Shown here in pieces: positions 22,411 to 33,704 of a stretch of 64,000 nucleotides of DNA; within the stretch, counting starts at the first letter, position 1, and every line of letters begins with the position of its first letter. The translations under genes were made by a program, and so were the position numbers. Origin of the DNA: Bisporella sp. PMI_857 (lineage: Eukaryota > Ascomycota > Leotiomycetes > Helotiales > Helotiaceae); NCBI GenBank assembly GCA_021307315.1, contig JAJSPD010000100.1, positions 62,001 to 126,000 on the forward strand, given 5' to 3'. The notes under the pieces are model-generated. The model had not been told where the DNA came from and did not search any database. It saw only the letters and a list, made by a program, of their open reading frames with translations.

Positions 22411-22751
22411 TGTTACGCGCAGGTAACAGACTTACTTCGTATGTCTTGGGGGCCTGAGGCAGGCTCGGTAAGTTCACTTGGTAAGTTCGCTTACACAGAG
22501 AACTCCTGGGGTAATGGACACGTGATGGATCATGCTTATGCAAATGATCCCACCCACGAAGGTTCTATATAAGTAGATAGGGGTCTCTTTAGGTAGGAGC
22601 TTCGTGCTCAACTTCAAATAGCATTCTCATACTTAGTTATTGGGATCTATTCTCTGTATATGTGATATACCTACTTCTTCCCAGACCTACAACCCACGGA
22701 CTAGATCTTCTATTCCTATATTACTCTCGGAGTAGTACAGGAGCCGTAACA
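22411..22751. repeat. Solo LTR, 341 bp, with 5-bp target duplication
   Basis: It begins TGTTACG and ends CGTAACA and is flanked by ATTTT on both sides (22406-22410 and 22752-22756). A TATATAAG box lies at about 22566, followed by a likely transcribed R region. No internal retrotransposon sequence is left, so recombination between LTRs is the likely origin. Confidence 0.85.
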
Positions 22752-22939
22752 ATTTTCTGCATTACTATTGGACGCGTTCGTTGATTTTCTACTGCTTGGT
22801 AAATAGTTTCACCTCCGGTTTAAGACAAGATAAAAGCATTTGAATCGGTTACATTTTCAAGTTCTGTTCTCGGCTAATGTTGGCGGATGTGTAAAAATCG
22901 TCAGCCATAATGCGGAGCCCTGGCTATTTTGGCCCGAGT

Positions 22940-23300
22940 GTCATCCATTTTCCAGTAACAAGCTTGCGAATTTGGCAACAGTAGCCGAGCATCTGTCTGC
23001 CTTTTTCCACCACATTATTGACTAAAATGCCGGGAAAAGCACTTTCGCTGAAAATTGGTCAAGGGAACTTGCATTGCGCATGGCTTAGGACAAAATGAGA
23101 CTATAAACCGCGACGTACCAAAAGAATAGTAAAAGCAGTTGCCAAGGAATTACCGTTTGATCACGATTAATTGAGCCAACGTATAAGTTTCTGACGACGA
23201 CATACATACTGATCAGAGAATGAGATCTGAACTTCAAGATTTCAAGCTTAGAAAAGAGCAGAATTATCCATAGTTGAGAATTTTGCAGTTAAACTAAGTT
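22940..23300. repeat. Dispersed repeat, copy 1
   Basis: This stretch is clearly related along its length to 42830-43190 in the same orientation: shared GGCAACAGTAGCCGAGCA, TTTGATCACGATTAATTGAGC, GACGACGACATA and CAGAATTATCCA, with many substitutions. Neither copy codes for a recognisable protein. It is probably a decayed transposon piece; I cannot see its ends. Confidence 0.7.
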
Positions 23301-23775
23301 ATGGTGTCATTGAACAGGATCTAATCTAGGTCGTTCCGGGGGGGTGATCTGAAGGTAGCCTCACCTTTTCTGAGTAGCACTTCTCTACTACGTACACACA
23401 TATCTTTGCCCACATACCGTGTTTGGTGCATTCGATATCTGTTTGGCTTCTTTTTCACACATGTCATGTATCCGCGATGGATTAGGTTGCAATTTTGGCT
23501 CCTGTAGGAGGACCATTCGGGCAGATTGAGGCCGGATATGGTTCCATACCGGCGCGTGAAACAGCATTAATGAAATTGGTCTTGCCATAATTCAGTGATG
23601 ACAATGGTATCCAATCCAGTTGTGACTCAAGAAATGTCATCTTCCTTCCCATCCCATAGCGCCGGTGGCCTAGAGCATGGGTTAGGGTTAAAATCGTCAC
23701 TCGTCTCCACTTTTTCCTTGTGGTCAGCACGAACGCTGACGCGCGGGCACCTTGAAAATTTCGTGTGCACCAGTA

Positions 23776-23873
23776 AATGCAGGTCATCAAGTGTGGATCT
23801 AAACAAAGCAGGTCATCGAGTGTGGATCTAGACAGGGCAGGTCATCAAGTGTGGATCCGGACAAAGCAGGTAG
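23776..23873. repeat. 29-bp minisatellite, about 3.3 units
   Basis: Units of the form GCAGGTCATCAAGTGTGGAT plus nine bases repeat three times, with a partial fourth. Variation between units is one to four bases. Not CRISPR-like: the units abut without spacers. Confidence 0.8.
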
Positions 23874-24163
23874 TCTGCCCCACCAAAATCAATAACATTA
23901 TCAGCAATCAATTGAATTTAAAAAAGAAGAGACATGGCCTGCCTATGCAATGTATTAACTTATAGATTCCTCCCTAGTTGAAGACTTCAACGTGAACGCT
24001 TTCATCTCAACCGATTAGTAAACGAAATAAGAGTTTAATGTTCCTTGGTGGCTAGTTAGTTGTAAGGAAATAATAATTTGAAGAAATATTCTGATTGGCT
24101 AAATCCCTCACTTAAGTGAGATCTTACCGCTCCGGCGGTTAAAGGGATAATTCCCCTACTGTA

Positions 24164-24598
24164 CAAGGGGGTATCATGAACGGGCTGCGCCCCCCCTGGT
24201 CAGAACATCAAATATCAGTAAAAATCACATCAAGACGCAATGCAAATGCCTTCATTTTCTTAGTATTTGCGTCTAAAGTAAATGTAAACAATATGTAATT
24301 GATTTTACTATATTTTATGCTTCTCTTTAGCATTATAATGGTCTGAATTCTTTGTGGCTAGTGAGAACCATTCTAGAGAGTAAGAGTTTTAACGCGTTCT
24401 CTTTTGCTAATCGCTAGCCAGGAAAGTGATTCGAATCGCGAAAAGACTTGCAATTATAGTATTTACCAGGCATATTGTGCTTTGGACACAATTACTAAGA
24501 AAATGGTAGCATTTTCGTTGCGTCTTGATGTGATTTTTACAGATATTTGATGTTCTGACCAGGGGGGGGGGGCGCAGCCCGTTCATGTTACCCCCTTG
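24164..24598. mobile_element. 435-bp MITE with about 120-bp TIRs and TA duplication
   Basis: The ends (CAAGGGGGTA...) are inverted copies of each other over roughly 120 bases, with a few substitutions and a length difference in a C/G run. TA flanks both sides (24162-24163, 24599-24600). There is no coding capacity. It is probably mobilised by a Tc1/mariner/pogo transposase. Confidence 0.8.
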
Positions 24599-24923
24599 TA
24601 GAGACGGCAAGCGAGCAGATGGAGAAAACAATATTCAAGGGTGTGGTGGAGCGGGGAGCAATAGGGACGATGATTCCGCGCAGTTTTATTTGGGCACCCG
24701 GGCGCCCATGTATCAGTAGCCCCTGACACCCAACCACACCCACGATGTCGTCGGGAAATCACATGATTACGTGCATCGAGGCTTGGCAGAGCCTTGCTAC
24801 TCTGCCGCCTAGCGTCCCCCACCCTAAAAACCCGTCAGCATAACTCTAGCTGACGCGAAAGTTAAACCCTTACACTTCGTTTCAGGGCATTCAAACATTC
24901 TTCACAGTACTGCAACCTCGGAG

Positions 24924-25691
24924 ATGCCTGTGAACCAAACATCTTTGTCGAGTGGTGGAATCTGCGAATCTGCTGGATCGATGACTGAGCACACCCAGTT
25001 ATATAATCCATTTGGGGATGGACTATCGACCTCCGATGACCTCAGCACTGGTGATGGAGTACAGACATCAGTAGATGCCAGATACAACTCTAAACTACGA
25101 CGACGAAAGGTCGAAAAAAATGGGTTTCTAGGCTCTGTTGAACGTCCTATGAAGCGGCTCAAATCTACACGGGTGATCGAGATGGAATTACCTCATAAGT
25201 TGTTCTGGAATCCCAGGGACCCGTCAACACATCATGACAACTATCTACCTATATCATCGTCGATATTTAAATTATGTGAAAACTACGCGTTCCAGCATGA
25301 GGAGCAGTTTGCGCATGGAAATAAAATTTTCGATTTCATGACGGAAATATTTACAGCGAAACGTAACTGGCAAAAGCTTGTCGTGCAGCGTTCAGCGCGC
25401 CATGCATTACGCAAGAGCTTTCTCACATACCTTACTCGCAGGCTAGAGAAGAACCCGGGTACACAAGTAAACCACAACCTGGAAGTCCCGGAGCCATGCA
25501 ACGTGGAATCGTGGTGGGCGGCGCCGACAGTCACTATAGAGAATAACCGGGAAGCGGCTGAAGAACGATACAATCAGACCACGGTTACGCCAGAGCATCC
25601 GCTAGCAGTCTACACTAATGGGAGTGGAATTAATAAGAAGGTGGGAGCTGCCGCGGCAGCACTAGCTACCAGCACATACACCTCTGTCTAA
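24924..25691 (+). pseudogene. Chimeric ORF: unknown N terminus joined to a LINE fragment
   Basis: The frame has 255 codons from the ATG at 24924. Residues 1-170 match nothing I know; they include a Ser/Thr/Asp-rich start and a basic stretch (KLRRRKVEK, ERPMKRLKS). From about residue 172 the sequence changes to LINE ORF2 character: RRLEKNPGTQVNHNLEVPEP, WWAAPTV, then the RNase H start LAVYTNGSGINKKVGAAA, where Asn replaces the expected catalytic Asp. The stop at 25689 lies in the RNase H region just before a TIR element. The chimera probably arose when a truncated LINE landed in or next to an older gene. A functional product is unlikely but not excluded. Confidence 0.55.
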
Positions 25692-26900
25692 CACTATCTA
25701 CGCTGCCAAATTAGTGGGCATCTTGTCCTAGAGCAATAATACAGTCGAAACTGTATATATGAAAACTCCTTATATGAAAAACCTCTAGATATGGGAATGA
25801 AGGCCTGGAACGGTCGATTTTATAGTGGGTAGATGGGAAAACCTCTTTAAAAGCATATGGGAATGAGATACAAGCTTTTTTGGTGCATTCCCATATAAGA
25901 ATGTGGTGGGGCCTAAGTTCCTGTTCCCAGATTAGTTATTATATGATTGTCAACACCCCTTAATTGGACCAAATACCTTTGTTTTGACCTTTCTAAGCTT
26001 CATTATACCTTGTCGACGAGCTAGAGAACCAATTATCCCAGGTGTACCAATCGCAGCACAGCCTAGAAGTCGAAGGCGTCGTAATCCTACAAATGAAGAG
26101 AAATATGGCCTTCGATATCTACGGAACTCTGAATTGCAAGGCCGCAGACGGTTTTGGTGTATATACCACTAGAAAATGCTTCTAGAATGCAATATAATCT
26201 TGCTTACATAAGACTTCTTTACATGAGAAACCCCTATATATGGGAATCAGGATTTGGAACCAAGCGTTCCCATATAAACAGTTTCGACTGTAAGAGGAGC
26301 TTGCTTCCTGTATGTAGAAAACTTCAGAGATCAATCAATCGTTCATTGCATTACTTTGTGAACTTCCTGAATGGATAAGAAACCACAGGCTGGATGCAGA
26401 TCCGGAGCTAAAGACTCCCAGACCAAACTATCTTAAACACCTGGGTGCGGCAGCAGAGGCATTTCTGAATCGGCAACTAAAAGTCAGCGGGAGCAGCACG
26501 AGTGGGAACAAGGCACACCGGTCAAACGACCCTCGCGCTCACCGAGAGCTCAACAGGAAAGATCGGGTTAAAGCAATTCCTCTTGAAGTGGAAAGCACCC
26601 GAAGTGACAAGCCCCCAATGCGATTGTGAACAAGGCAACCAGACAACTCGACATGTCGTTCTAGCATGTCCCATGTTTAAAGATCTCAGGACGGAGATAT
26701 GGGGAGCGGGAAGGACGAGAGAGGGAGGATGGACCTGAGGGATATTTTGAATACGCCAAAGTTAGCCAAGGAAAGCAGCAGGTTTCATGATCAGAAAGAG
26801 ACACCTCAGGCAATTTAGAGCTGTACTAGAAGAGGCATCTTACAGGCGAAGCACTGAGTTATTTGGGCATCAAGGTACAAATAGGTGTCTGGAGAACCTG
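25440..26900 (+). pseudogene. Tad/I-type LINE ORF2 3' remnant, split by a TIR element
   Basis: Left of the insertion: RT-RNase H linker and the RNase H start (see chimeric ORF), then TIYAAKLVGIL with stops. Right of it: KIGLKQFLLKW, the C-terminal zinc-knuckle-like CDCEQGNQTTRHVVLACP, and DLRTEIWGAG (26540-26720), then FMIRKRHLRQFRAVLEEA in a shifted frame. These are the usual closing blocks of fungal LINE ORF2. Several stops and frameshifts are present. Confidence 0.75.
25742..26290. mobile_element. 549-bp TIR element inserted in the LINE remnant
   Basis: The ends CAGTCGAAACTGT...ACAGTTTCGACTG are inverted and flanked by TA (25740-25741, 26291-26292). The subterminal regions share TATATG/GGGAA motifs. 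A short open stretch in the middle (25984-26172) has no recognisable domain. Length and TA target fit a non-autonomous pogo/mariner derivative. Confidence 0.75.
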
Positions 26901-26940
26901 GTCATGGATTCTTACCACTCTGGGCAACCTCCCTTGTTGT

Positions 26941-28575
26941 ACATAAGTTAGACTAGAACACCGTCTGCATAGCCACGACAGAGCGGCTAGGTCGGACGTT
27001 AAATTGAACTCAAGTCAAGTATCCGTTGCGCTGGTGTTTGACAAACGCTGACATCAATAAAGGAGTAAGATTCGGCACCCTCGCGCCGGCCAGTGTAGCC
27101 AGTAGTGTGTACGCCGTAATTACTGCAGTAATTTCACACCTGAGTACGCACTGCAGTATAACCTCCTCCGAAGAATACGTACTAAATAGCACTGCAGTAA
27201 TATAATGTCCGTCCCTGGGTGGCGAGACGCCCTCCGTGACGAGACAAACCGGAGGTACTTTGACTTCAAGCGACTCACACTCCACGAACACTCCGATATT
27301 CCTCATGGTTCTTTGGCGATTATGTGCTGTGACTACTCCTATACCCTGGGGTACCTCCCAACTCGAAAATTACATTCGCGTCGTCGTCTCCCTGACCGCT
27401 TTTGCAGAAAGCATCCTTTTATAACGTCACATGAATGTTCCACCAGAGCACCACTATCAAGGCTGTTCCACTGTCGAAACTCATAAAAGACTTTCATCTG
27501 ACCAGAAAAGTCCGATAATAACTCTGGAAGGCATCAGCAGCTCTGTGGCCGCCGTAGCGAACTGATTCATGCAACGTTGCCACCCGGATCGGTACTCCAA
27601 TCAAAGAGATCAACGATCGTGGTTAGGGCAAAACACCTCGCATGTCTCACATAATTATTACGGCGTAATTTACAGAATACCAAACATGTTGCCTTCTCCT
27701 GTGGCTGTCACTTTGTAGCTGTGCCAGCCTTCACGGTCGGGCCTTGATTGATGGCAAGAGATTTCGTTGTCGACAAAGCATGACAAGACGCAACGACAGC
27801 AGGGACGACGATGGCGGGTGCCATTGATCCTTGCGGCTGCAGTCCTCCGATTGTGTGTTCCGTGCGGCTGCTCCGGAGCTCAAGCGACGAGACTCGAGAG
27901 TCACGGACGCCGGAGCAACTTTTGTTTTCAAACGCATGCGGCTACTACTTTAAACGATGAGACCAGGACTTGTTTTCCAAGTGGCATCAATATACTTTCA
28001 TTTTTCCATATCTGTTTGATGTCGGGTTGATTGCAGATAGGCAGATGCGCTGTTTGAGTGCCAGGCGCACCTAAATCACAGTTTGCACATTCGCATCATG
28101 GAGAATTGCCTACATTCGTATTCATTGAATGCGATCACAAACAGCATATGATGTAGGTTAGCGGACTTTTTAAATATGACCGCTCAAGACTAGCTCCGTA
28201 TCTACGAACTTGTTGCAATGAGCGCGACAAGCCATGGGGACGCGTCAGGACTCTGTCTCGACAGAGTTTAACTCAATACCAGACGTGAATAATTACGTTG
28301 ATAACGGACTGTCTTGTCTCTGGAGATTGAAAAACTCCTTCTGATTGGCTGAAGGCACTGTTTATTTAAGCGAATCCCGCCGCACTGGCGGAACGCGCCA
28401 AGCAAACGCGTGCCCTCAACTTGATTTGATTGATGTACCACAACCTCAAATATTTTATGCTACATCATTTAGAAGCACATTGCCTCATCTAATGCTCATA
28501 GGACCTTCCTTGACCTTTTAAGGTGCCTAGGTTTTGTGTTAGCCACTGAGTTGATAACACATTCACATACCTAAG
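26941..28575. other. No gene recognised
   Basis: Only short frames without motifs or shared exon structure. Several small inverted repeats are present (for example around 28252-28270, ACTCTGTC...GACAGAGT). The 28320-28400 part resembles 24080-24150 around CTGATTGGCT, perhaps remnants of one old element. Confidence 0.35.
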
Positions 28576-29758
28576 ATGTCACCCGATCTAGGTTAGTGGT
28601 TGCATCTAACAGACCCCATTACTACAATCTTTCCATTGCTAACCTGCAATTCCAGGAACTTTTGCTCTGCTCCCACGTGAGATCCGAGACCGTATATACT
28701 CCTATGTTCTCAGCTTCGACACAACTCCCAAATGCCACTGCGAGGTCCACGGTACCCACAATGATCATGAACACCCCACAGCTATCCTCCTCACCTGCCG
28801 CCGCATCTGCTCCGAAGCACTTCCTTGTCTATACCAAAGCAATGATTTTGGCATATGGATCGATTATGATGAGGCCCATCTCTGTTGCAACAAGAGTATT
28901 ATGCAGAAACTAGGGTACAAATTGACATTTGGGTTGATGCCGAAAGGACCACGGATGCCACAGCATTTTGATATTCCGCAGGGCATGATTAAGCATTTAC
29001 AAAGTCTCTCCTTGTATGTGGGAACCATTGGCGGTATTACGGAGTATGATATCGTGCCTACGAAGCGACAGACTATCTTTGGACCGGAACGCCCGTCTTA
29101 TATTCCACTACTCAAGGCTGTTAATCAGGCTTGTCAGCTTTTGGAAGGATGTCTAAGTATACATAAGCTCAAGGTAGTCGTAGCAGCTATGAGCAAGAAT
29201 CCAGGCAGCATTGAGATGGTTATGGATCCTATCGGAAAATTAAGGGGAGTTAAGAGATGTGTTATTTGTATCTACTCGATGCAGCCGGACCAGTGGCTAA
29301 ATTGGGAGCTAAAGAAGAGCTACCGAATGTACATGGCTCGAATCATGGGAATGCCTAAAGGCGCCATAGCCACATCCTACATTCCTGATGAGAACAATGG
29401 CCAAGCCGAGAAAGGCATCTTTGATTTGGTAGGATGTCGGGGCATCCCAGGAATTGGCAACGCGGACAGGATCGCGGATAGCAGCGACTATGATAGTGAT
29501 TTGGATGATGTCTTTTATGGCGATGATCATGATGAGTTTGAAGAATTCTTGGAATCAATGGTGCCTGGGTACTATGATGATGATTTTGAAGACATGATGA
29601 GCGAGGATGAGAATGATGAGGAAAATGGGTTTGAGGACGAGGAGAATGGGTTTGAGGATGAGGAGAATTGGTTTGAGGAGGAGGACACTGTGGAGGAGGA
29701 TGAATTCGAGGGGAGTGATGATGGACTAATGCCGGATTTGGTGGATGATGTTGACTAA
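28576..29758 (+). CDS. F-box/DUF7730-like protein with acidic repeat tail
   Basis: A 16-nt first exon (28576-28591) and a second exon (28656-29758) join over a 64-bp intron with a good branch site (GCTAAC) to give 372 residues. The N terminus reads MSPDLGTFALLPREIRDRIYSYVL. The LPREIRDRIY motif is the short F-box-like segment of a very large family of fungal proteins of unknown function. It is followed by CHCEVHG and LLTCRRICSEALPCLYQSNDF, also typical. The middle, to about residue 280, is globular. The C-terminal 90 residues are very acidic, with a threefold repeat (ENGFEDE-like, 29620-29680). Substrate recruitment to a ubiquitin ligase is possible but not shown by the sequence. No decay is seen. 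Confidence 0.8.
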
Positions 29759-29888
29759 GTACTCTCCTCCGACTTATTAACGGCATGTTTTTCATGGTGT
29801 GTATTGCTAAGCAGATATACCAGCAGTTCGAAGCCCGCAGGCAGGTTGGCGGAGTTGGTAGCAAACACAAATTTTATTTCAATTTTTT

Positions 29889-31485
29889 ATGCTGCTTCAA
29901 TGTTTCAATTCCCTGTCCCACGACGGCGAGATCAGCGGCGTGCAGATAGCGAGCTCTTTGCTCCAGCTTCCGAACTACTACACTCACAATTACAACATCG
30001 TCCAACTCAATCTCTGGTGGCTAAAGAGATATGTGCGTGCAGCCATCCAGCCCACTCCGCTCCCTGATGATGGCTCCTCTGACTCTATGGGTGAGGAACA
30101 GTCCACTTACCAAGCCGGCGACACGGCTCCCGTGAGCCGCTTCGACAACTACAAATGGCGGGGTCCGCAGCTTCCTCACTTCTCGCTCTTCGAGTACTGC
30201 ATGCTGGTGCAAATCAGGAACCTGCGTGATGCCGTAATAGCCAATGTAGAATATGACGCCGAACACCATAAGCACGGTCTATGCATGCAGCGGCTGGCTC
30301 ACAAAAAGTCTCAAGTAACGACAGTTACTTTTACCGGCCAATTTTCTGAATTCCAGGCTGAGGAGGAAGCCGTTCAAGGAGGTCATCCGAGGACAACTGC
30401 AATCGAGAATGACCTTGGCGAAGTACTATTGGGGCTATTGCATGGAACCAACTGCGCCCGCTCTTCCAGCGACATGCGGCTGATATGAGACGAAACGGGA
30501 CGCTTCTGCCAAGGTTTGGACTCTTTCACGCATAACCGCAACTTTGCAAGGAATATTGAATTGCTTCGGAAGTCGAGAGAAGATAGTCGGATTGATGCTG
30601 CGTTGCGCCAGTTAGCGAATCGGCCTGATGATTCGCTCGACCACGAGATCGATGATATAGACCCTGCTAATCTGGAACCGGACGACGAAGAGTCCTATGC
30701 TCCCATGGATGAGGGTTTTAGCGCCGAGACGCTAATAGCAGCATATCATTCCATCGCCAAGTCTTGGGATGCAGAAAAACTTACTACGAGCCGGCGCATT
30801 CCTACATTATTATCAGGACCAACCTGTACTCGATCCTTGGAGTTAGATTGTCTGCAGCCGCTTGACGTTTTCGGGCTGCCTACATATGCAACCTCCGGGC
30901 TCAAATTCTTCCCTGCAACTACGTTGGAATGCTGGAACAATCGAGTAAAAAGGGTTTGTAACGCTTGGGGACACTGGTGATTCGACAGCTGAGGATCATC
31001 CTGCATTCGAGCTCGATGATTTTAATCTCCCCTTCGGAGATAGCATCCTACAGCCCCAGCTAAATATAGCAGAGGAAACACCAAATCTAGTGGACCGCCG
31101 CTCTCGGGTACGCAAAAACCCTACTGGCGCATCTCTTACATTGCTTGTCATGGAGGATCTCGTTGTGGAGAGGGTAATTTCGAGTGCTTTAGCCTGGGCG
31201 GATCACGCCTATTATTCATCTGAGCAGCCGGATCAGATGCTCCTTTATGTTGGAGGTGAAAGTGGGGTTGGCAAGAGCCATATCATTAAAGGCATTACTG
31301 CTGGCATGGATCTCATTCTCCGCAAAGGTGAAGTTATTCTCATGGCACCGACAGGAGCGGCAGCAGATAATATTGGCAGCAACACCTACCATACATCGCT
31401 AGGTATCAGCATTAACAAATCCCGAGAAACGAATATGAGTCCTCGCGTTAGGAGACTCTGGTCTAGGAAGAGTAACTTACGTTAA
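29889..31485 (+). pseudogene. Helitron helicase (PIF1-like) fragment, both ends missing
   Basis: Three frames in order carry Helitron Rep/helicase blocks. 29889-30488 has LNLWWLKRYVRAAIQPT, GEEQSTYQAGDTAP, FEYCMLVQIRN and VTFTGQFSEFQAEEE. 30516-30980 has NRNFARNIELLRKSRED and degenerate acidic sequence. 31090-31485 has VGGESGVGKSHIIKGI (Walker A) and MAPTGAAADNIGSNTYHT. The rolling-circle Rep nuclease motif (HUH) and the helicase after motif I are absent, and several frameshifts separate the blocks. Sequence beyond 31480 is unrelated. Confidence 0.85.
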
Positions 31486-31699
31486 TGAGAAGGTAACAGT
31501 AACCTGGAAACAAACACCACATAGCGCGAGAACAGAACTTTTGCAATCACACAACAAAATCCATATCTAGCCGCTCTATTTCCGACCAATTGATCTACGA
31601 GAACGTTACATACCTCAGTCAATACCTTACTGAGACAATCCTGTGTAGAGTATCGAATCTGCAAATGAGCAGCCAATGCCAACTTCCTTTGTTAGCACC

Positions 31700-32010
31700 G
31701 ATGAACCCTGCGTAGTCCTCACCATGGCAATTGGGCTACGTCAGTTTCTCTTTGAGCAAAGTACCAGAAGTCTTTGAACCTTCATGTGGACACGAAAGAG
31801 GCAATCAAACATTGCAAGATGTCCTCTTGGCATGGAAAAACTTCATAGATCCTGGGGGAGAGACCTGGGAAGTGAGAGGTGGAGGAGGGAACAAAGATGG
31901 ACTTGATGGGGAATCTTAAACATAAGTTGCAAAACTAAGAAGGCAGCACGTTTTATAGTTTTCACGGGACTCCTCAGGCAATGTAGAGCAGGAATAGAGA
32001 ACATGATTAA
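31700..32010 (+). pseudogene. Second, older LINE ORF2 C-terminal remnant
   Basis: With frame changes this shows IGLRQFLFEQ, a degraded Cys/His segment (HERGNQTLQDVLLAW) and FTGLLRQCRAG near 31960. These are the same blocks, in the same order, as at 26550-26830. More decayed than that copy. Confidence 0.6.
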
Positions 32011-32219
32011 CCTTACACTAGGTGAGAACTGAATTCTTTGGGTATCACAGTACGGGGAGAGGGTCGGCGGAACCAATCTCGAGGGGTCCGATTGCAAAGA
32101 CCTCGGTTTTTCCCCTTTCAAATTGTGCATAACCTTACAGCAACGGCGTTGGAATTAGGTCTCAATATGGAGCTAAGCACATACTCGGCAATGGACCATT
32201 TGCCCACCTACCGACTGGG

Positions 32220-32590
32220 TAAGTCATCACGTCCGCACTGACATTAAGATTCGACCCTAGCTGTGGCAGGTCATCAATTGGGGGAGGTCATTAATTCCAG
32301 GTCATTAACTGGAGGAGGTCAACCGAAGACCGTCAACTGGGCAAGGCCATCATTTGCAGACCAACTAACTAGAGAAGGCCGTGTCTGTACTGACATTGAG
32401 AGCTCATCTCCTAGACTAATCAACTCGAGTATCATCAACCGGGGTGGCTCATCGACTGAGGAGTTCCGTCATGCTCGGCTAGAGGGACTCATCATATCCG
32501 CATTAACATTGAGATCTCATTTCACGGACGGTCATCCATTTTCAGACCTACCGAGATCGTCGCGTCCGCGCTGACATTAAAGTTAAGTCA
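32220..32590. repeat. Degenerate tandem repeats
   Basis: A motif like TCCGCACTGACATTAAGA recurs near 32230, 32390, 32500 and 32568. GGTCATCAATTGG-like units of about 20-25 bp fill 32265-32360. The GGTCATCAA core also occurs in the minisatellite at 23.8 kb. Confidence 0.5.
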
Positions 32591-32779
32591 ATACCACCAC
32601 TGGTGATACCGTCCGCACAATAGAGCCAGCATGCTGTAGTAATCTTAGGCCTTTGCCATATCCAGTGATGACAATGGAGGCCCCTATCAGTTACTACCCA
32701 AAAATTCTCTCCTCTTCGTTCCCATCGCCAGCGCCGACATTGCCCTGCTAGAGTTGGCCTGCCAAAATTCCTGCAAGAT

Positions 32780-32870
32780 TTTGCGGACAACATACTTTCC
32801 CCGGCTAGCGGTGCGGACAGCATACTACCCTTGCTAAGAGTTGCGGACGGCATATTACTGCCACATGAGC
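32780..32870. repeat. Three imperfect units of about 30-35 bp
   Basis: TGCGGACAACATACT, TGCGGACAGCATACT and TGCGGACGGCATATT start three successive units. No coding role. The region on to 33020 ends in CCGTAACA and may be the decayed end of an LTR, but I could not find its other end. Confidence 0.45.
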
Positions 32871-33704
32871 GAATACTACGGTAGAGAGAAAGAGGGGACG
32901 GGGAGAAGGAATCCACTCTGCAACTCTTAACCCCTGAGCCAATATCTACCACGTGGCGAACACTGCTCGACTCAGAGGCTGAAACCTCCGTCCTCTTGCC
33001 CAATCTGGTTCAGAACCGTAACAATTGCAAAAAAGGGTTGTAATAATAGCAAAAGTTACTCGCGCTTTTACCGAGCTCGCAAAATGTACTACTCTAATTG
33101 ACTTCATTTCATTATCCTTTATGAGATCTGCTTCCGTTGTTCATCACGTGATTATTTATTCCTAAGCTGTGCCGCAGGTGGTTGTCACCTCACCATGTTG
33201 GCCAAATAATGATGCTCTTATCAGGAATATCCAAGTTATAGTCCCGGCCCTTGCTCATCCCCTTAGCCTCTAAGTCTTAACTGTTTCATAAATCATAAGG
33301 GTCAGCTTGACAGATACGAGTGCAAGTCAGCATTCTTCGTTCGAATCGACCAGAGACAATGTTTGATGACATGTAGAATTTGATTGGTACAGATATGACC
33401 CATACTTTCCCCAAAGGATGACATGCAGTGGTTTGGCGGGTACACTCCACCAGCCAGAACACGACAAGCTCCGCTTCGGATGAAATGCATTAACAATTGG
33501 CTCCCCCACTGAGCTCATCCCAAGCCTTCATAGCCCGGTGGAGCAGTGGAGTTGGGGTGGCGTGGATATTTAGCACAGTCAGGTTTGCACTTATGCATGT
33601 AACCAACATCCAAGTGAATCGAAAATCATGGTCGTCCCGAAATGTCATCCTCATACTTGCTACTAAGCTGACCGATGGAGTATTTCTCTATCCCTATTCT
33701 TGTA

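Noticed and set aside
22378..22572. 62-codon frame
   Set aside because: Lies inside the solo LTR.
23776..23873. CRISPR-like array
   Set aside because: Units abut directly with no unique spacers, and the genome is eukaryotic; this is a minisatellite.
29355..29870. 171-codon minus-strand frame rich in Pro/His
   Set aside because: Complement of the acidic repeat tail of the F-box-like gene.
32590..33020. Possible solo LTR ending CCGTAACA
   Set aside because: No matching TGTTACGG start or target duplication could be found.
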